A stretch of DNA of 64,000 bases from Ulva prolifera (lineage: Eukaryota; Chlorophyta; Ulvophyceae; Ulvales; Ulvaceae): NCBI GenBank assembly GCA_023078555.1, contig CM041202.1, positions 434,001 through 498,000 on the forward strand, given 5' to 3'. The translations under genes were made by a program, and so were the position numbers. Shown here one piece after another: positions 47,863-59,114 of the stretch (positions are counted from its first letter, which is position 1; every line of letters begins with the position of its first letter). Below the pieces are notes generated by a model, which saw nothing but the letters and a program-made list of their open reading frames with translations, was not told the origin of the DNA and did no database searches.

Positions 47863-48858
47863 GCATGGTTGCATCATGTGGCCATTCGGGTCTATGATGC
47901 TGCTGAGCGTTAACTGCATCAAGGCAGGGCCTGGACACAGCGTGCTGCATGCGCGCCGCTACACGCGTATGCTGCCTGACCAACAGAAAACTGCTGAGCA
48001 TGTTCGTGAAGAGATCCAGCCGCGGGACCGACCCGCCAGGAGCTCCTGGGACTACTTGGGTGCAGCCGCTGAGAATATGCTGTTTGCCTGATCGATGTGT
48101 CTGCTCCTACATGTAAGAGGGATCTCGCGTTTGTTGCATGGGGACGGTCTACACGGACAGTGGCCAGCCAGTATGTCTTTTCAAATGTGCCATCGCATGC
48201 GTGGAAGACGTCGACTCAGTGCATTAAATCGTTTAGTGCATGACGAGCTGCTTGCTATATACAAGAATGCGACATGCAGAGTGCCTCGCGCTATGTTTGA
48301 CGCTCAAGATGGGCACCTCGGGCAAGAAGTTACAATTCCGTCCATCTAAGGCCACACTGGTGCCGCACAGGTGATAGATTGTCTGATTATGAAAGTTTGT
48401 CGCAATGCCTTGGGACATTGCGTGAGATGTCAGTGCACGATGTGCACAGTATTTCAAACCGTCGGAATCAGCTCCAGATGTGGCACCATTGTGTTGCAAA
48501 CGGGGCAGCATGCTATCCCGCCGCGCCGAAAGCTCGCATGCATGATGGCTACCTCGCCTTCACATGGGCCGAAAAGCGAAAATCGGCTACAAATGCAGAA
48601 CATGACAGTGCGCCTCTCACGCGTCTGATTTATGCCCGCATTCCAGCCCTGCTCGGCTGTCTACGGCACACGCTTCGCTCCGGAGCCCGCATGGGCCGAC
48701 ACAGCATCTCCCTCCCACACCCCAACAGCCACAACCTGCACATCGAATCCACAGCGACACACGACTGGTGGACGATACGGCATCAGCCACGTGGGGCTAC
48801 CATTGCCCTCATAACCCCACACACGGCCACGCCGCCGCACCACCCTCCTCGCCCCCGC
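47863..48858. other. 3' flank of gene E, no further gene seen
   Basis: TGTAA at 48112-48116 may be the gene E poly(A) signal. A long plus-strand frame starting near 48379 is antisense to the next gene and is not accepted. Confidence 0.35.
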
Positions 48859-49952
48859 TCACCGCCCCTGCGCCGGCTGCTTCGCGGTCTCCCGCGCGAT
48901 GAACGGCAGCATCTCGGCGGCCGCGCGCTCCATCTCCTCCTGGTCCGCCGGCCGCGGCACCCGCTCCCACGGCAGCTCGGTGATCTCGGCCGCCGGCCGC
49001 TCGTGCCGCAGCTGCAGCGCGGCCGTCGGCGTCCACTTGCCCTGGATCGTCGGCCGCGACACACGGTGCCGCGAGACGTTGTTGCCCCACTTGGTCGAGT
49101 GCTGCCCAGTCGTGCGTGTAAGCCACCACATGTGCTCCTCGATGTCTGCCGGCGCGAGGCCGCGGCAGTTCACGACCTTCCCACTCGGCCCCCACACCTG
49201 CATGCAAGTACTTGGGATCAACCTTCTGATGTCCGGGTTCCTTTACTCCTCAATTCATTGTGGGCCTCATGCACCACCGTTGCTGCGCGCCCGGTCTGGC
49301 CCCGGCCCCGGCCGCAGCTGCTGCCGCGCTGGCTGTGCACGCAGACGTCGGCACCGCACTCCTGCATCGCACTGGCATGCAGAACCCACGCAACAGCCCC
49401 ATGGAGCCGCCGATGCAGCCGCCGCAACCCATGCGCTGGTTGCAACCCATGCGCCGGACAGCCGCCGCAACCGGCGCACGGTGCGCAGCAGCCGCCCACC
49501 TGCGCCAGCGGGGCGCGGCAATGCGGCGAGCCAACACCTGCGCGCGTGCAACATATCTCGAGATACACCGCAGCCAGCGCACAGCGCACAGCACGCACCT
49601 TCCAGAACGCCCACTTGTAGCCACGCTCCTGTGACTTGACGTCGTACTTCGCACCGAACGCCGGGTTGTACTTCAGGTTGCCCTTCGCCGTCACGAGCGC
49701 CATCAGGCTGAAGCGCTCCCCGAAGCGGTCTGCCGGCAGGTCCGGCGCGAGCTCCCCCTCGAGCTCATGCATGTTGCGGCGGCGGCCGGTCGGGGTGTCG
49801 TTCGCGAGCACGCGCGCCGCGAGCGCCGCCTTCTCCTCGGCCGGGTTCTGCGTCACAAACGGCGGCTCGTCGAGGAGGCGGAAGCGCTCCGCACGGCGGC
49901 GGCGGCGGCGGGTGACCGGCACCGGCCTCCACCGCAGTTCGCTCGTGCGCAT
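48859..49952 (-). CDS. Unrecognised two-exon gene
   Basis: Exons 49952-49599 and 49197-48859, both phase 0, joined by a GTGCGT donor and a TGCATGCAG acceptor, give 230 residues. The ATG at 49952 (MRTSELRWRPVPVTRRRRRR) is internal to a longer open frame, so an upstream exon with an acceptor near 50007 is possible. The sequence has an Arg-rich start, a middle with GERFSLMALVTAKGNLKYNP and RGYKWAFWK, and a second exon with WGPSGKVVNCRG, EEHMWWLTRTTGQHS and an acidic C-terminal helix. The aromatic, ordered character and in-phase splice support a real protein. The Arg-rich N-terminus would suit a mitochondrial or plastid transit region, which is inference. No family recognised. Confidence 0.5.
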
Positions 49953-50019
49953 GAGGTGGCGTCGCCGGGCCTCGTCGGCGGCTTTGTTGAGGTGGAGGCC
50001 CTCGTCTGCACGCACCGCG

Positions 50020-52110
50020 CGCTCTCAGCGCCTCGAACATTCGGCAAGCTTCTGATTGAGCAACAAGAACTGCTTCTGCTTCCTGCTTCGATCTAAAATC
50101 TACTGCAAGAAAACCTGAGCGAAGCAGATAATGCTATTGATTGCAGACCAGCGTTCACGCTCCTGAATGGGGCTCCTGTACGGGGGCCGTCTGGTTGGCC
50201 GTCAGTTATTGGGATGGGGCTGGCGGCCGTGTGGCGTTCACGACTTATCGCATTGTGCAAGGGCCATGCATTGCATTGTGCAAGGGCAGAGTTGGAGAGG
50301 TAGTGGTACCGCCGGAAACGGCCAGCAGCAGGGCACAAGCAAGCCACCCAGCAGCCGCCATGCAACGCGGAGCCGTGACACGGCAATGATGTGCAGCCCC
50401 GAAACGGACATACGAGGCCTACAGGGACCTCACGTGTGTGTGTGGTGCATGAGCACCTTGGCCTCCATGGTTGCTGCAGCACCCATGCACGTGAGGTGCT
50501 CCAGGGAAGCCTGGCCCGGGCTGATGTTGCGGCCTTTCTGGATGGGCCTTCCCGAGTCAAAGGATCTGTGATTGCAATGCTGTGCAGTCTATACTGGTGA
50601 TCTGGCAATACTATGCAGTCTATATTGGTGATCTGGCATGCCATGGCTTGCGCCACTTTCCTTTCTTCAGTCTGCGTACCTGGTATGTCGTGTGCTGCAG
50701 GCAGACGTCATGTTCATGCAAAGTGCCCGCTGAAGCGCCTGGTCTTCAGGGCGACCGCTGCCTGTCACATGGCAGCACTTGCAGAGGCCCATGCCAGAAT
50801 GTTGCAATTGCAAGCCGTAGCTATAAATGTACATGATTGCAGGGATGGGAACAGAATGGACTTGTGCGATGAGACTGATGCGATCGCAGGTGACAATACT
50901 TGCTTAGCAGACCAGAGGAACAGGCGTCCTCATGGGCTGTATTGATGCGGAGGCTGCACAAGAAATGAACGCATCAACTATAGCGCCGCGTTGATTATTG
51001 CGTGATGTGCTGGGCATGTCTGGTTGTTCAGGTGGGCATACGCACAATAGCATACTCTGACCTCTGGATGATGGTTTCTTCTCACTTCGACCACTAATTG
51101 CCCACCCATGCCTTCCACGGTTGCTTTGAGGCTCTCACCTGACTTCTTCAGAAAGTCCCTGCACACCAAGACGGACATCCGTCGATGCTGTTGAGGTGCC
51201 GCTGCATCTTAATGGATGGGCAGACAGGGCGTACATCATCCCTCTTGAGCTCCCTCCCCAGGGATCAAACGTGATTAGCATTCGTGAAAGATAATGTTTG
51301 CCTCGGTGAGACATCTGAGATGTTGCAGTGGTGGCACAGGCAACGAACGAGGATGTGCGCTGCTACCGCGATCACGACGCTACACCGAGTCCCTTATGGC
51401 AGCATATGGACTAATCTCATGCCGCAAGCAGCTCAGAATATAACTCGGGACTGCAGGGATGCGAGCCGGGCGCAAGTCGCCGAAATGACAGTGTGGCAGC
51501 AGGTAGAACAAATTCTTCAAGCGATCATGGTAGCCTTGTGCAACTTAACCTTACCCGATGTAGGTACTCACTCTTCCTGGCCGCACGCCCGTGTGTGTTG
51601 CTGTGTAAACCGGAATCGATGAGGCAGCATGCATGTTCATTGAATGTGCCCGAGTCGCAAACGGACAGACGGGCATCAAACCCAACCAGTGAGTTCATCA
51701 TACAGACATGGAACAGTCAGTGTAAATTCTTCATAAGATGTGCGCGTGTTTTCCTGGCCCAGGGCACAGGCCTCTTTGCAGCGCAGCTGCATGCTAGCCT
51801 GCAGATAGGCTGTGAGCCATCCTGAGGAGCGTTCAACGTGATTCGCTGTGAAGTCTTGTACTATGCCTTAGTATCTCAACATGCAATGATCTCGCGCCCG
51901 CAGAGAAAGTGATGCTAGACGATGTTCAACAAGCACTTGGAGTTGCCTATGCCGAGGACTGAGCTGGCAGCGTGCACGAAAAATGCCTGAGCAACGTATT
52001 CTAGAGCTTAGATGTACCAGGTAGGATCTAGCTGGAATTGAGCCGAAGGTGTAGAGCATAGCTTGCCACGGGCTCAGTGATCATGTGGACATGGCTTGCT
52101 TTCAGGAAAT
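50020..52110. other. Intergenic, no supported gene
   Basis: Short frames only. A 31-bp tandem duplication lies at 50583-50644 (unit starts TGCAGTCTATACTGGTGATC). Confidence 0.4.
50583..50644. repeat. 31-bp tandem duplication
   Basis: Two adjacent units differing at a few positions, each beginning TGCAGTCTATA(C/T)TGGTGATC. Confidence 0.8.
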
Positions 52111-54759
52111 ATGAAGCAGAGGAACCGGGAAACAACTTTTCAAGCTGTCAGATGGATGAAAGGCGATGCGATGTTCGCCTGCTTGCTCGCGGTCGTGTTC
52201 CTTGCCTTCTTCCGGTTAGGGACGGTTCAGGTATGGGACAATCACCACACATCGGCTTCACAAAGATTTGAAGAGGAATATGAAGCTGCGGACTTTTTCC
52301 TCAATGACTCTGTTTCAAGGTCTGTATTCCACTCAAGGTCGGTGATGAACTGCGTCATGATTCGCCCACGCAGCGCTGTGCACAAGCATGAATTGTTGTT
52401 ATCTCGGCAACATCGCAGATTCACACAACGGAGCACCGTTGACGATGCGGCGAGTGACTCTGCAGCTGCAGTGTGACTGATGATGTCTGGCTCGCTGTCT
52501 GACTCATTCCCGGTGTTGTGTTGCAGAACGACCCCTCTTGGCGGAGCGCACCCAGCTCAAACGAGACCAGACCTTTCAAGACCCAAGATTCGACTCTTCA
52601 TAGGCATATTCGTACGTTCCCTCGGTCTCTTCCGGCTTCTGTTGCCTGACTTCATGCAGCTGAAATGATTGTCAACACTGCAACAAACAAACAGCCATAG
52701 TCATCTGTGAATTGCACACAGGCAGTACAGTTGAATGTGGAAAGTTTCCACTGGAAACATTGCCGTCGAACATTTCCACTGCTCATCGAGGGTCCAGTAA
52801 ACCATCAGGCCTGGCCTTCACCATCTGTGCTGCACACAACAGCACTTGCCCACCAGCTAATCAGCTGGTCCATAGCTTGCCCAAGTTCCACAGCGCAGGC
52901 TTGCCCTCCCTCGCACGCCGGACAAGTCCACGCTGCAGAGATCACCCCACTCGACAGATGCCAGCAGAGCTGCACAGCACCTCTGCAGCGCCTCAACATA
53001 TGGGCCCCCCGCTCAAGTCCCTGATGCTTATTAGTGCTGCAGACGGCTGCAAAAGGCGTTGACAGCAAGTTCGGCAAGCGCAGAACAGCCATCAGGCAGA
53101 CGTGGCTGCCTGATGCCAAGGCCCTGAGCGACACCGTCGTGCGCTTCGCCATCGGCAATGAGGCCGACCCCGTCATCCGCGGCAAGCTGCAGCGAGAGGC
53201 CGCCCAGTTTGAGGGCGACTTCCTGCACCTGGACGTCGACGTGCGTGCCCCCCACAGCAGCTGCCCCCCCTCTTCCTGCCTACATCTCTTTCCCCTCTTC
53301 ACGACCTGTCGCGACTGGCTGTGTCACAAATCTGGATCGAGGTGTGGAAGTGCCGGTAACTACTGAAATAGTACACCACCATGCGCTAGACAGTAGAGCG
53401 CTCCGAGCTTATGAACCATTCTGCTCGGAACGTGTTGGGCCGAGTGTTGGACCACCGGTGCTTCCACATGCGATCGCAGAGTCACTGGCGTTATCTTGAG
53501 ATACGGTGATCCAATACTGTGCCCAAAACGTTTTGGGCGGAGTGTTGGACCCCCGGTGCTTCCGCATGCGGTCGCAGAGTCACTGGCGTTCTCTCGAGAT
53601 ACGGTGGGCAGATCTAGACCGGTCTCTGGCGTGGTGCACTGGGCAGCCACGCTCGGGCGGGTTCAGTCCACAGCTGCGCACCGCTCCGGCCATCACACAC
53701 CCCCCTCGCACACAGCATGCGCCCACAGCACGCCTCACCATCGCCGACTCGCACCCACACACGCGCATGCGACCCGCACACGCCACCCCCCGCACCTGCA
53801 GGACTGCGAGGCCTGCTTGCCGGACAAGCTCGCGGCGTTCCTGCTCGCCGTCGACGCCGCGTGGCAGGCGCGCTGGGTCCTCAAGCTCGACGACGACGTC
53901 TACCTCTCGCCGCGGCGCCTCCCCCCCGTCCTCGCGCAGTGGGACCGCATCGGCGCCGGCCACACCGGCTGCTTCCGCCACGGCGCCGTGGCGTCGCGCC
54001 GCGGCGGCGCCGGCCCCGGCGAGCCGGCGGCGGCGCTCTTCGCCGCCGACTACCCACTGCATGCGTATGGCTCGGTGTTCGGGGTGCGGGGGGATGTGGC
54101 GCGGCACGTGCTGCGGCCCAACGCAGACATGCTGCGGCGCTTCGGCTCCGACGGTGCGCGCCCTGCATGCCACTGGGCATCAACACCATGTGAGCCTGCT
54201 GGCCTTGCCAACTATGTAGCACATACCTCTATGGTTGATGATGAGTCACATCTGTGCCGGCAGCGGTGGAAGTGTCCGGGTGGTGTTGAGTGCAGTACGC
54301 GACGAAGCATCGTGAGCGCTGGTCGGTCGATCTGCGACTGCCTAATCGACCGCACAGACCGCTTCTTGCTGCCGCGGCGTGCCGCCGATCCCCCGACCTT
54401 GCTGTGGTGACAGGCGCGCAGTCAGTGGCCACACCCAGCACGCACAGCCCCGTGCATGCCCCTACACTCTTGCCTCCACAGCTGCGCCACACATTCATGC
54501 AGGCGTGACGCTCGGCGTGTGGCTGCTGGCGTTCAACGTCACCTTCTTCGAGGACACGCGCCTCTGCGAGCCGCTGTGCCGGCCCGCGGCCGTCGCGTTC
54601 CAGGACCTTGCCTGCCGCGGCCTCTGCTCGCCCGTGCCCGACATGCTGTCCATGCACAAGCGCAAGGGCTGCTCGGCGCCCCCCGACCCCGGCGCGCCGG
54701 CGCGCTACCTCCCCTCGCAGTCCGGCTCGGGCGTCTTTGATGCGATGCAGGTGGCATGA
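52111..54759 (+). CDS. GT31 family glycosyltransferase (beta-1,3-galactosyltransferase-like)
   Basis: Exons 52111-52319, 52527-52611, 53043-53240, 53802-54153 and 54503-54759 give 366 residues, a usual length for GT31. Residues 20-37 (AMFACLLAVVFLAFFRLG) are a single membrane anchor after a basic N-terminus, as in type II Golgi enzymes. The family blocks follow in order: IRLFIGIF at the start of the lumenal domain, RRTAIRQTWL near residue 111, LKLDDDVYLS with the DxD metal and UDP-sugar site near 194-196, DYPLHAYGSVFGVRGDVA, and VTLGVWLLAFNVTFFEDTRLC. These enzymes add galactose or GlcNAc in beta-1,3 linkage to glycans, including arabinogalactan proteins in plants. The usual NEDV before LG is SDGV here, spanning the last intron, so either that acidic residue is lost or the splice is slightly different. 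The final residues after the cysteine block are low in similarity. Confidence 0.8.
53429..53606. repeat. Tandem duplication inside intron 3 of the GT31 gene
   Basis: Two units of about 80 bases, 53429-53508 and 53527-53606, share AGTGTTGGACC, GGTGCTTCC, GCAGAGTCACTGGCGTT and GAGATACGGTG in order, with a 98-base period. Confidence 0.85.
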
Positions 54760-55460
54760 CCCTGGTAGCCTCAACACCAGCGCGCGGGGCTCCCGCAGCG
54801 CAGGTGAGAATCGGGTGAGCAAGGCGGCGCTGTGACCCCGCCGTGTGCTCCCTCCCGGGAAGCCGTGTGGCAGAAGCCACGTGCGGGAACTTATGTGGGA
54901 GAACGCAGATGAGGGGAGGCGTGTGGAGAGCCACGTGCGGGAAGCAGTGCGTTCGAGTGCCTGTGAGGCGGAGGCTGGGGGTGCAAGGCGGCTCCTCCGC
55001 AGAGGCGGTTTGCTCCCCCTCCACACTGGAGCCTCGCGCGCGGTGTGCGCCTGTGGCGCCTGGTCCGGAGCACGCGGCGGGCAGAGTCGGCGGTGCTGTA
55101 AAGTAAAGTAAATCTGAATGTGTGCTGTGCTGTGGCGGCAGCGTGAAGCCACGCCTCTGCACGCGCCGCGCCCGCGACAGCGCCCGCGACAGCGCGGTGC
55201 TTCAGTTTTACAGTCGTGCACGGCCCTCTCTGTCACCTGACGGCTGCAGGCCACGTACAGCGGGCTGGTGCGGCATGTGCCATCACCGAGGTGCATGTAT
55301 CACCGCATCGCAGGTGGGATGGCAGCTGGCCGCGGCTGGGTAGCGGGGACGTGACCGCACGTGTGGGGGTGGGGGGGGGGGGGCTACAGGGCAGATGTGT
55401 GTTGCACCGGTCTGGGCCTGGGCTGCGTTGCAGTGCCTCCGTGCGAAGTGCAGCCCCTCT
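54760..55460. other. GC-rich 3' flank with G-runs
   Basis: No gene supported. Contains a TAAAGTAAAGTAAAT motif near 55099, a short CGCCCGCGACAG tandem near 55165-55190, and a 13-G run at 55371-55383 that could fold as a quadruplex. Confidence 0.4.
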
Positions 55461-55462
55461 TG

Positions 55463-55535
55463 GTAAAGTAAAGTAAATACTATCCCGTATCCTATTGGAC
55501 ATTGACAACGCCGAGTTAACGGGACCACATATGCC
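55463..55535 (+). repeat. Dispersed repeat, copy 3 of 3
   Basis: Starts GTAAAGTAAAGTAAATACTA and ends with GGGACCACATATGCCG. Aligns to copies at 37267 and 42384. Confidence 0.65.
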
Positions 55536-55997
55536 GTTGGTGGGAACCGAACGTGTGACGTTGCGCCGGATGTTTGTACGCCGAGATGAGAGATGGTGGC
55601 TCACAGGTGGCCCGTGCCTGGCAGGCCGTCTGGGCGTGCACTGTCGCGATGCTGCCTGGCGAGGTAATCTAACGTTGCACAGCACAGCAGTATGCCTGCA
55701 TCATGAAAAGTAGCACCGTGGTAATGGATGCAGTGTGTGCCCCGTACCCGTACCCACACAGAGCGAGGGACTGCTCAGAAGCTGTGCGAAATGGTACCTC
55801 CGTATTTGGGGTTGGGGTTCATCATGAGTGATCCAGCATCGTCTTGAGATGCAGTGCTGCCTGTGCGCATGCATGCAAATGCTGTGTTTGTGCTGTTGCA
55901 TGGATCAAGTACATCTACCAGAAATACTCTCTGGATACAAAAAAAATCGTCAATGGGGGGCCGAGGCAGCCATGGCGTGAAGCCTCACTGCTCCACG

Positions 55998-56267
55998 CCA
56001 GTGTTGGGTCGTCAGGATCATGTGCAACACATCCGAACATTCAGGTCTAATTTCTGGGTGGCAGCCCAGGAAATGCTGCAACGCGACCAAAGTCTCCTCC
56101 ACACACTGCTTCAACAATGCAGCCGTGCTCAGCGCCCTCTGTCACCTGCCGCCTGTGTTACAAGCAGTGTTGGGCCGCTTTGCAGCATTTTCAGGGCTGC
56201 CACCCAAAAAATAGACTTGGATATTCGGAATTGTTCTATGTGACCGGGCCCGATGACCCAACACTGG
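55998..56267. mobile_element. Foldback element with about 90-100 bp inverted arms
   Basis: The left arm (55998-56085) begins CCAGTGTTGGGTCGTCAGGA; the right arm (56165-56267) ends GATGACCCAACACTGG. The arms are imperfect reverse complements, sharing CAGCATTT(T)C-AGGGCTGCCACCC and its complement, around a central stretch of about 80 bases. A solo arm lies at 25203-25310. The transcript would form a long hairpin. No coding capacity. Confidence 0.65.
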
Positions 56268-57079
56268 TTACAAGGATAAATGCGGCGAGGCGGGCAGCAC
56301 CGCGAAAGAAGCCAGCAGAGCAAGCACAGAACCCACCACGCACTCTGACGTCGGTGCAGCTGTGGCGGCTATGTATGAACCTGGGTGGTTTTGAGTGCGT
56401 ATTACACACGGGGCGGCGGCTGGCTGTTGTTAGGGTGTAGTGGGGCTTAAGCCAATTGGCCTCCTTGTTCGGGGGGTGTGGGTGCCGCCAAGGCCAGTCC
56501 TGGACAAGATCATGAATGTGGCCGGAAGCTGCATCAGGGGTGGGAAGAGGGCCTTCTGCTGCTGTGTCAGGCGGGGGTGCCCGTGAGGCGTGTATGCACA
56601 TGGCGCCGGTTTACTGGAACCTCAGCACGAGTGCAGCCCTGCGGCCCTGCTAGGTCATACCCAGCTGCTGCATGGAATGTGAGTAAACTCTAGGGAATGG
56701 ATACGGTGGTGGCCTGATGGCAGACAGGCCCGGAGCTCCCAACGGTCGCTGCTGATGTCCACCGTACACTATAGCTACAGCTGCAACCGCACAACGGGAA
56801 TCCCAAACGCCCGACTCCTAGCACAACCGGCCCCACGCAATGCAGGGGCCATCCCAGCCCCACAGAAACCCGACCCAGCACATGTTGTCACACGCACGCA
56901 GGGGCGCGCGATGGCACAGCGCACACTCGGTGCAAGGCTAATGCCGCACGTCAGCTTTGGATTTCGACGCAGCACTTTTGTTCGTGTTCTCGTACTTCAC
57001 TGTTAGATCCCGTACGCTTCAGCAGGTGAAGCTGTAGTGTGGAATTCTTGGCAAGCGAAGACCCACACCACCAGTGTTT

Positions 57080-58430
57080 TGACCAGTTTTTCAGGGGGAG
57101 TTCCAGCTGAAGTTTTTGTACCCCAGAGATGTCACCCCTCTGACGCCTGGTCAGTTGAGAGGGCTACAGTGCTCTACAGGGCCAGTTTTTGGAGGGGGGA
57201 TTCCCCTCTGTAAATGACTAATCCCAGAGGTATTACCCATCTGGACCTTATCATTTCCAGAGGGCTTTCCCGATGCGATGCTGTGATCCCAGAGGGAGGC
57301 ACACAAAACATTTGCGGTGCAACTATCGGCCATTCACAGTGCCAGGCATTGCATACACACAAATTCAAACACGCAGTAACGACGATAATAACATGAATTG
57401 CTATCTTTGATCAGGTTGTGATATCTTGATATCTTTCATCACTTAGCAGCCAAAATGCGGTGGGTCACCGACGCATTCTTATTGGCTGCAGCTGGGTGGT
57501 TGCCTGCATCAAGATCGGCGGCAGCCTCGACAGAGGCCGCAGCCTCTACATATCCTGGGCCGTCATTCGTATTATCATCATTAAGTGAGCTTGATGCAGC
57601 TACATGGGTGCCTGACGTGCTAGCAACCTCATCGCGATCGAGCTGCTTTGGGGCTGAACCCGTGAAACCGAATCGACAAAGCATTGTAAACAGCTGAGAA
57701 GACAAACAATGTTGAGTTACAGAAGGATCGAGCGTCAAATATTTGCGTTGCAGTGGAGTGTTAGCATGCTATACATGCGCCGCTGACGACCAAGCACGCT
57801 GTACTGCCCAAGCTAGCGCGCTCGCTGCACTCGCAAGGAGGGTTGCTCACTCCACTCGTGCTGTCACAACATCCCCCTCGCTACCCTCGCGTGATGAATA
57901 CTCCAGCGGGAAAGCCTGTTGACGTACAGATGCCAGCGGGCTGCGCCCGCTGATATCTATAGAGTAGCTACTCTAGGAGCCCCTCTTCAGCGGGCGATCC
58001 CGCTGCCTTCAGCTCACTCGTGGCGGGATTTACATACACAAACCCCTATTTCAGTGGGAATCCCGGCGGGGTGTAGAGCACTGGAGGGCTATCCCGCTGT
58101 AACACTGTGATCCCGGAGGACTGACAACATATTTTTTGGCTCGCTCCGCTGATTGTTTGCTCGCATTGCTCACGCTGTATGAACATCCCGCTCGTTTCGC
58201 TCGTGTGGTACAGTAATTGAAATACTCTGCAGCGGGCAAGCCCGCTGTTGACTTCCAGATGCCAGCGGACTGCACCCGCTGACATGATGTCAACATGAGC
58301 AGCCCTTTTCAGCGCGCTGCAGCGGTCAAATTTGCTGCATCAAGCTTTCTCCTAGAGGAACTGTTCAACGACAGTGCTGTTTCCGCGGGGATCCGAATCC
58401 CGGCGGGGTGCAGAGCGTCGCTGTACGTAC
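57080..58430. repeat. Field of small GC-rich palindromes
   Basis: Stem-loops such as CAGCGGGCTGCGCCCGCTG (near 57931-57949), CAGCGGGCGATCCCGCTG (57986-58003), CAGCGGGCAAGCCCGCTG (58231-58248) and CAGCGGACTGCACCCGCTG (58262-58280) recur. Longer blocks also repeat: the region around 57259-57300 and that around 58075-58125 share GAGGGCT-TCCCG and CTGTGATCCC-GAGG, and 58045-58065 resembles 58385-58412 (AATCCCGGCGGGGTG). This looks like a decayed tandem or modular element; no coding role seen. Confidence 0.6.
57439..57684 (-). CDS. Small acidic hypothetical ORF
   Basis: 81 residues from ATG 57684, beginning MLCRFGFTGSAPKQLDRDEV, then Ala/Asp/Ser-rich. A short N-terminal hydrophobic-basic piece followed by a low-complexity acidic stretch is compatible with the start of a transposon protein, but there is no domain. 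Could equally be non-coding. Confidence 0.18.
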   Translation of the reverse strand: MLCRFGFTGSAPKQLDRDEVASTSGTHVAASSSLNDDNTNDGPGYVEAAASVEAAADLDAGNHPAAANKNASVTHRILAAK

Positions 58431-59114
58431 AGTCCGCACTACTGATGCGCACAGTGATACTTAGGTCTGCGGACAGAAACATCATGTACCGGCATCTTGC
58501 AAATCATACGATTTTCACAGGACAACCTTGTCAACCTATCGCACGGAAGATGGGTGGCACGTTCGTCGTGTTCATATGTTTTGGGCAGCTACGAATATCT
58601 GCAGCACAAGGAATGATGGCCAGGTTCAATAGACAATCACTAGACAACGAATGGCCGAATTTTACCTTTTATCTTTTTTTATTTTTATATTGTGGTCGAA
58701 AAAGGTAACTGCAGCACACCTCAAGCGGCACTGGATCGTGGGGCACCCCCCGGGTTCGATCGGCAGACCATCGGTGCAGGGCTCGGGTCTAGCATTACAC
58801 ATGACACCTTGAAAACACCCACTGCGTGTGTACCTGGACAACTGTGTGGCATCGGTACATATATAGGCAACCAAAAAAAAACCCCCCGCGCATGCTTGCA
58901 CGGCCTCCGTGTGCATATGTTGGACTGCCGTTGTTCATGATATGGTGGGCACATCAGTCTCGTGGGGTCCCGTGTCATAATTCATCATCACTCACCCGGA
59001 AGACGAGCTACGCCCGCATACACCGGCAGAATTGACAAGCGCTTGAGTGCGAGACAGCAGGGGTATCAGATATAACATCCGGTATCACCATGCGGCCTTC
59101 TGTGTCTCGAAGCC

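Noticed and set aside
48379-49620. 413-codon plus-strand frame rich in Arg, Pro and His
   Set aside because: Antisense to the two-exon gene at 48859-49952, whose splice sites and phases agree. The composition is that of a GC-rich shadow.
53496-54410. 304-codon plus-strand frame taken as one exon
   Set aside because: Only 53802-54153 of it is GT31 sequence. The rest lies in introns with tandem repeats and reads as low-complexity peptide.
58730-58790. Second GGGTTCGAT tRNA-like motif
   Set aside because: No matching arms or acceptor stem; chance motif.
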